Shown: positions 7,683 to 10,980 of the stretch, piece after piece
Layout of the letters: the number at the start of each line of letters is the position of its first letter
Position numbering within the stretch: position 1 is the first letter of the stretch
NCBI GenBank assembly: GCA_030618205.1
Contig: JAUXDR010000012.1
Span: 1 to 10,980, forward strand
Direction of reading: 5' to 3'
Source of the DNA: Deltaproteobacteria bacterium
Lineage (GTDB): Bacteria; Desulfobacterota; Dissulfuribacteria; Dissulfuribacterales; UBA3076
DNA: 10,980 bases
Notes under the pieces: generated by a model
The model's input: only the letters and a program-made list of their open reading frames with translations
What the model was told of the DNA's origin: nothing
Databases searched by the model: none
Program-made: the position numbers and the translations under genes

Positions 7683-7697
7683 CTAGAGATACTCTAG
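7683..7697. repeat. Short inverted repeat in the rpsD-rpoA gap
   Basis: CTAGAG at 7683-7688 and CTCTAG at 7692-7697 are reverse complements with a three-base ATA loop. A self-complementary CTCTAGAG at 7692-7699 overlaps it. In RNA this gives a six-base-pair hairpin 21 bases after the rpsD stop and 49 bases before rpoA. It is followed by seven A residues rather than U residues, so it is not a good intrinsic terminator. A role in RNA processing or regulation is possible but unproven. Confidence 0.35.
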
Positions 7698-7746
7698 AGC
7701 AAAAAAATGAATTATATCAGGAGTTCAAGAGGCTTAGATAGACGAT

Positions 7747-8796
7747 ATGACTGCTGAACAGACTCCATACTATCGCAACTGGCGGGAATTAATTCGTCCC
7801 AAGAGGCTGGAAGTTAATAGCGCAACACACACAAGCTTTTATGGCAAATTCAGTTGTGAGCCTCTGGAGAGAGGCTATGGCACCACACTGGGTAACACCT
7901 TGCGACGTGTGCTCTTGTCTTCTCTACAAGGGGCTGCGATTGTTTCCGTAAAAATAGAAGGTGTGGTGCACGAACTGGGAACCATACCAGGAGTAATTGA
8001 AGACGTAACAGATATTATTCTTAATCTGAAGGGTGTGCGCCTGAAGATTTTCAAGGATGAAGAAAAGATCCTTATATTGGAAAAACAAGGGCCTGGAGAA
8101 GTGCGTGCCAAGGATTTAATTGCTCCACATGGTGGAGTTGAGGTTCTGAATCCTGATCATCATATTGCCACGTTGACGGAAGATGGAGAACTACGGATGG
8201 AAATGATGGCTAAATGGGGCAAGGGATACGTCTCTGCTGAAAGCAATAAGGACCCTGATCATCCCATAGGTACTATAGCTATAGATTCTCTGTTTTCGCC
8301 GGTGCAGAAGGTCAATTTTGTTGTTACCAAAGCCCGTGTTGGCCAGATGACCGACTATGACAAGTTGACCATGGAGGTCTTGACCGATGGTACAGTTCTT
8401 CCTGAGGACGCCATAGCTTATGCCGCAAAGATTCTGAAGGATCAATTTACGGTGTTTATTAACTTTGACGAGAAGGAGGAGTCCGAAGAGGAAAAACTCT
8501 CTTCTGACTTTGAAGGCAAAATCGAATACCTGAACCGGAAAATTGATGAACTGGAATTTTCTGTACGCTCGGCCAATTGCCTTAAAAACGCAAATATATA
8601 CTACATTGGTGAGCTGGTACAAAAGTCAGAGCAAGAGATGCTCAAGACAAAAAATTTTGGCCGAAAATCTTTGCAAGAGATCCAGGAAAACCTCGATGGT
8701 ATGGGATTGCATCTGGGGATGAAGCTTCAGGGATGGAGTCCGCCTGAGAAAACAGACGAGGAAGAAAATACTGAAAAAAAAGAGGGTGATGAGTAA
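7747..8796 (+). CDS. rpoA: DNA-directed RNA polymerase alpha subunit
   Basis: The alpha dimer scaffolds assembly of RNA polymerase, and its C-terminal domain contacts promoter UP elements and activators. The product is 349 residues, against 329 in Escherichia coli. The N-terminal domain (to about 240) has [25 protein letters not shown] at 35-59. An acidic linker (about 241-252) leads to the C-terminal domain, with [20 protein letters not shown] at 273-292; Arg274 corresponds to the DNA-contacting Arg265 of Escherichia coli. The last 17 residues are rich in Glu and Lys. The ATG at 7747 is the only fitting start, since an in-frame TAG lies at 7735-7737. No Shine-Dalgarno lies at a normal distance; the nearest GAGG ends 14 bases upstream. 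Its TAA shares one base with the rplQ ATG. Confidence 0.97.
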   Translation: MTAEQTPYYRNWRELIRPKRLEVNSATHTSFYGKFSCEPLERGYGTTLGNTLRRVLLSSLQGAAIVSVKIEGVVHELGTIPGVIEDVTDIILNLKGVRLKIFKDEEKILILEKQGPGEVRAKDLIAPHGGVEVLNPDHHIATLTEDGELRMEMMAKWGKGYVSAESNKDPDHPIGTIAIDSLFSPVQKVNFVVTKARVGQMTDYDKLTMEVLTDGTVLPEDAIAYAAKILKDQFTVFINFDEKEESEEEKLSSDFEGKIEYLNRKIDELEFSVRSANCLKNANIYYIGELVQKSEQEMLKTKNFGRKSLQEIQENLDGMGLHLGMKLQGWSPPEKTDEEENTEKKEGDE

Positions 8797-9485
8797 TGAG
8801 GCACCGAAGAAGGACATGTAGACTGGGGTGTAAGACAGCTCATCGTAAGGCGATGCTCGGAAATATGGTAACATCGCTGTTAAAGCATGGTCGAATTGTC
8901 ACAACAGTTCCGAGGGCAAAAGAGGTCAGGCGTGTGGCTGACAAAATGGTTACTTTGGCAAAGAGATCGAGCCTCCATGCAAGGCGTCAGGCATTTTCAG
9001 TAATACGTGATCGCAAAGTAGTTTCGAAGCTTTTTGATGAGTGGGGGCAGGAATTTGCCGATCGAAATGGTGGTTATACCAGGATAGTAAGGATAGGCCC
9101 ACGAAGGGGAGACGCTGCCATGATGTCTATTGTGGAACTGGTCACCGACTCCCTGGAGAAGCCCAAGCCTCAACGTAAGCCTCAAAAGATGGTGTCTACT
9201 GAGTCCGTGATACCGCAGGCTGCTCCTCCGGAACCGTCTGTGGATAAGCTGGAAAGCATGAAAGAGGAGGAGGGCCCTGCTGAGGAAACCCGAATCGGTG
9301 AGGAGGCATCTGTCGCTGAGGCGGGAATCGTAGAGGAAAAATCCGCCACCGGGGTTGAAGCCATAGGAGAAGAGGCAAGCGAGGAGCCCGAAGTTACCGG
9401 CAATAAGATTTCCGAGGCAGATGTTGATTCAAAAGAGATGGAAGCAAAAGAGGAGAAAAAGGGCGTAGAGACTGCTAAAGCTTGA
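8796..9485 (+). CDS. rplQ: Large ribosomal subunit protein L17 (bL17) with long acidic C-terminal extension
   Basis: L17 binds 23S rRNA near the exit tunnel of the 50S subunit. Residues 1-118 are a normal L17 core: [20 protein letters not shown], then [23 protein letters not shown] at about 28-50, and [19 protein letters not shown] at about 92-110. Most bacterial L17 proteins end soon after; this one has 229 residues. The extra 110 or so residues have about 26 Glu plus many Ala, Ser, Val and Lys, with Pro-rich stretches near 123-129 and 139-147. IGEEAS occurs twice (167-172 and 190-195). The extension looks disordered and has no recognisable domain. GAGGG at 8782-8786 lies nine bases before the ATG, which overlaps the rpoA stop by one base. 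The reading frame is open throughout, so the tail is part of the gene as read. Confidence 0.95.
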   Translation: MRHRRRTCRLGCKTAHRKAMLGNMVTSLLKHGRIVTTVPRAKEVRRVADKMVTLAKRSSLHARRQAFSVIRDRKVVSKLFDEWGQEFADRNGGYTRIVRIGPRRGDAAMMSIVELVTDSLEKPKPQRKPQKMVSTESVIPQAAPPEPSVDKLESMKEEEGPAEETRIGEEASVAEAGIVEEKSATGVEAIGEEASEEPEVTGNKISEADVDSKEMEAKEEKKGVETAKA

Positions 9486-9552
9486 TTCGGTCTTTAGGGC
9501 GTGGAGAAAAATATATTGCATCCGGTGTTGTATAATACGCCATAAATAAGGT

Positions 9553-9589
9553 TAATTGCCCTCAGAGCTGCAAGTTCTGAGGGCAATTA
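9553..9589 (+). terminator. Intrinsic terminator-like hairpin after rplQ
   Basis: TAATTGCCCTCAGA (9553-9566) pairs perfectly with TCTGAGGGCAATTA (9576-9589). The stem extends by a G-U, a C-G and a U-A pair to leave a three-base GCA loop, about 17 pairs in all. The 3' side continues TTTGTTG, a moderate U-rich tract. On the opposite strand the flank is also T-rich (from 9541-9552), so it could stop transcription from both sides. It lies 67 bases after the rplQ stop and before ilvB, as expected for the end of the alpha operon. Confidence 0.8.
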
Positions 9590-9626
9590 TTTGTTGAGAA
9601 AGCCCGACTAAAAAGGATTAACTTTA

Positions 9627-9655
9627 TTGACAACGTAAAAACAGGGGAATAAGCT
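9627..9655 (+). promoter_or_regulatory. Possible sigma-70-type promoter for ilvB
   Basis: TTGACA at 9627-9632 is a perfect -35 hexamer. With a 17-base spacer the -10 position (9650-9655) reads TAAGCT, which matches TATAAT at only three positions including the key first two and last. It lies downstream of the terminator hairpin and 78 bases before the ilvB ATG, so its place is sensible, but the weak -10 keeps the call tentative. Confidence 0.35.
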
Positions 9656-9709
9656 TCAAAAACTACCTTGGGCTCCTAACCTATTCTATTACTAACAGGG
9701 GTAAAGTAC

Positions 9710-10980
9710 ATGGCAAAGATGACCGGAAAACAAATGGTCGTAGAGGCCCTCAAGCGGGAAGGTGTCGATGTTATCTTTGGCTTTCCCGGCGGGGCTATTA
9801 TAGATTTCTACGATACCTTGGAAAAAGACGGCACCATAAAGCACGTCTTGGTCCGACATGAGCAAGGAGCGGCCCATGCTGCCGATGGTTATGCCAGGGC
9901 TTCCGGAAAGGTGGGAGTGTGCGTGGCCACGTCAGGTCCAGGGGCTACCAACACCGTTACAGGTATAGCAACAGCAAGTTTGGACTCAATTCCCATTGTT
10001 GTATTTACCGGTCAGGTACCTACTGCCCTGATTGGTAATGACGCCTTTCAGGAAGTGGATATCGTAGGCATTACACGTCCTTGCACAAAGCACAATTACC
10101 TTGTTAAAGACGTCAAGGACCTTCCTCAGGTCCTTAAGGAAGCCTTTTATATTGCGAGATCAGGCCGGCCGGGTCCGGTCCTTATAGATCTTCCCAAGGA
10201 TGTTCAGAACGGCAAGGCCGAGTTTGACTATCCACAGGAGATAAAGCTCCGTTCATATAATCCTGTAATCGAGCCTCACGGCAAACAGATTGAGCGGGCC
10301 TACAGGTTAATTGAAAAGGCAAAGCGGCCTGTTATTTATGCTGGTGGCGGAGTAATCATCTCCAATGCGCATAAGGAACTCAGGGCACTTGCTAAGGCGA
10401 TGCATATTCCGGTAACCATGACTTTGATGGGGCTTGGCGGATTTCCCGGCACCCACGAGCTGAGCCTGGGTATGCTGGGCATGCACGGTACATACTGTGC
10501 CAACATGGCCATGGCAAACAGTGATCTCATCATTGCTATTGGCGCCCGCTTTGACGACAGGGTTACCGGAAAGATCGAGGCATTTGCTCCGCTGGCCAAG
10601 ATAATTCACCTGGACATAGATCCCACATCTATTCAGAAAAACGTGAAGGTGGATGTGCCTATAGTGGGTGATTGCAAGAGGGTACTGAAGAAGCTGTTGG
10701 ACGCCGTAAATGATGGTGGCCGCCCTGCTGAAGCCTGGATGGACCAACACCAGGCTTGGTTGCAGCAGCTTGATGCATGGAAAAAACGCCATCCCCTCAC
10801 ATATAAAGAGGAGCCTGGCGTAATCAAGCCTCAGAATGTCATTGAAAAGCTGTATGAGATGACAAAGGGACGGGCTATCATTACTACAGAGGTCGGTCAG
10901 AACCAGATGTGGACTGCCCAGTTCTACAAATTTGACGAGCCACGGACCCTCCTGACTTCCGGCGGCCTTGGAACCATGGG
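9710..10980 (+). CDS. ilvB: Acetolactate synthase (acetohydroxyacid synthase) large subunit, partial at right edge
   Basis: This enzyme uses thiamine diphosphate to condense pyruvate with pyruvate or 2-oxobutyrate, the first common step of Val, Leu and Ile synthesis. The window holds 423 codons and ends in mid-codon; the family is about 560-600 residues. The N-terminal TPP pyrimidine-binding domain is complete: [12 protein letters not shown] at 24-35, the catalytic Glu51 within [16 protein letters not shown], and ATSGPGATN at 73-81. The central FAD-binding domain has [14 protein letters not shown] near 275-290, a mark of the FAD-dependent biosynthetic form rather than the catabolic enzyme. 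The TPP diphosphate site (GDG...NN) lies beyond the edge. AGGGG at 9697-9701 lies eight bases before the ATG. The small subunit gene ilvN often follows but cannot be seen. It is separated from rplQ by a terminator and appears to be its own unit. Confidence 0.95.
   Translation, partial: MAKMTGKQMVVEALKREGVDVIFGFPGGAIIDFYDTLEKDGTIKHVLVRHEQGAAHAADGYARASGKVGVCVATSGPGATNTVTGIATASLDSIPIVVFTGQVPTALIGNDAFQEVDIVGITRPCTKHNYLVKDVKDLPQVLKEAFYIARSGRPGPVLIDLPKDVQNGKAEFDYPQEIKLRSYNPVIEPHGKQIERAYRLIEKAKRPVIYAGGGVIISNAHKELRALAKAMHIPVTMTLMGLGGFPGTHELSLGMLGMHGTYCANMAMANSDLIIAIGARFDDRVTGKIEAFAPLAKIIHLDIDPTSIQKNVKVDVPIVGDCKRVLKKLLDAVNDGGRPAEAWMDQHQAWLQQLDAWKKRHPLTYKEEPGVIKPQNVIEKLYEMTKGRAIITTEVGQNQMWTAQFYKFDEPRTLLTSGGLGTM

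Larger units (their letters stand above)
9486..9709. other. Intergenic region between rplQ and ilvB
   Basis: This 224-base gap separates the ribosomal block from ilvB. It holds an isolated TATAAT (9531-9536), a strong hairpin (9553-9589), a TTGACA (9627-9632), and a ribosome binding site AGGGG at 9697-9701 for ilvB. I see no coding sequence in it, and no Leu/Ile/Val-rich leader peptide of the kind used in amino acid attenuation. Confidence 0.7.

Noticed and set aside
9294..9383. The two IGEEAS copies in the L17 tail as a recent tandem duplication
   Set aside because: The codons differ between copies and the spacing residues do not align, so a recent DNA duplication is not supported.
10307..10792. 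Minus-strand open frames opposite ilvB
   Set aside because: They overlap a strongly conserved acetolactate synthase frame and show no family features.

Overview
This window is the distal part of a bacterial S10-spc-alpha ribosomal protein cluster, followed by the start of a branched-chain amino acid biosynthesis locus. Every recognisable gene is on the + strand. The order is rpsQ, rplN, rplX, rplE, rpsN, rpsH, rplF, rplR, rpsE, rplO, secY, infA, rpmJ, rpsM, rpsK, rpsD, rpoA, rplQ, then a terminator-like hairpin, then ilvB, which runs off the right edge. The zinc-type S14, the Cys-containing S4, the alpha operon order and the protein sequences fit a deltaproteobacterial lineage in the broad sense (Desulfobacterota or relatives). 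That placement is inferred from general resemblance and has not been tested by search or tree.

Positions 1-186 hold no gene I can identify. L29 (rpmC) normally sits directly before rpsQ, but every forward frame is stopped here and no L29-like sequence is visible. Positions 187-4456 hold the end of the S10 block and the spc block, tightly packed with good ribosome binding sites. The L30 gene (rpmD), usually between rpsE and rplO, is absent: only 28 bases separate them. secY starts inside the end of rplO and is followed directly by infA and rpmJ, without the adk or map genes found at this place in many bacteria.

Positions 6193-9485 are the alpha operon (S13, S11, S4, RNA polymerase alpha, L17). 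S4 and alpha are separated by 85 bases holding a small inverted repeat. RpoA has a short Glu-rich C-terminal tail. L17 carries a Glu-rich, low-complexity extension of about 110 residues that nearly doubles its length. Positions 9486-9709 hold a long, near-perfect hairpin (probable terminator, perhaps bidirectional) and a possible promoter for ilvB.

The genes supply ribosome assembly, translation initiation (IF-1), transcription (alpha), membrane protein export (SecY) and the first common step of Val/Leu/Ile synthesis. Co-expression keeps the ribosomal parts in step. I found no mobile element, CRISPR array, RNA gene or defence system. The most unusual points are the L17 tail, the missing rpmD, and the missing or displaced rpmC.
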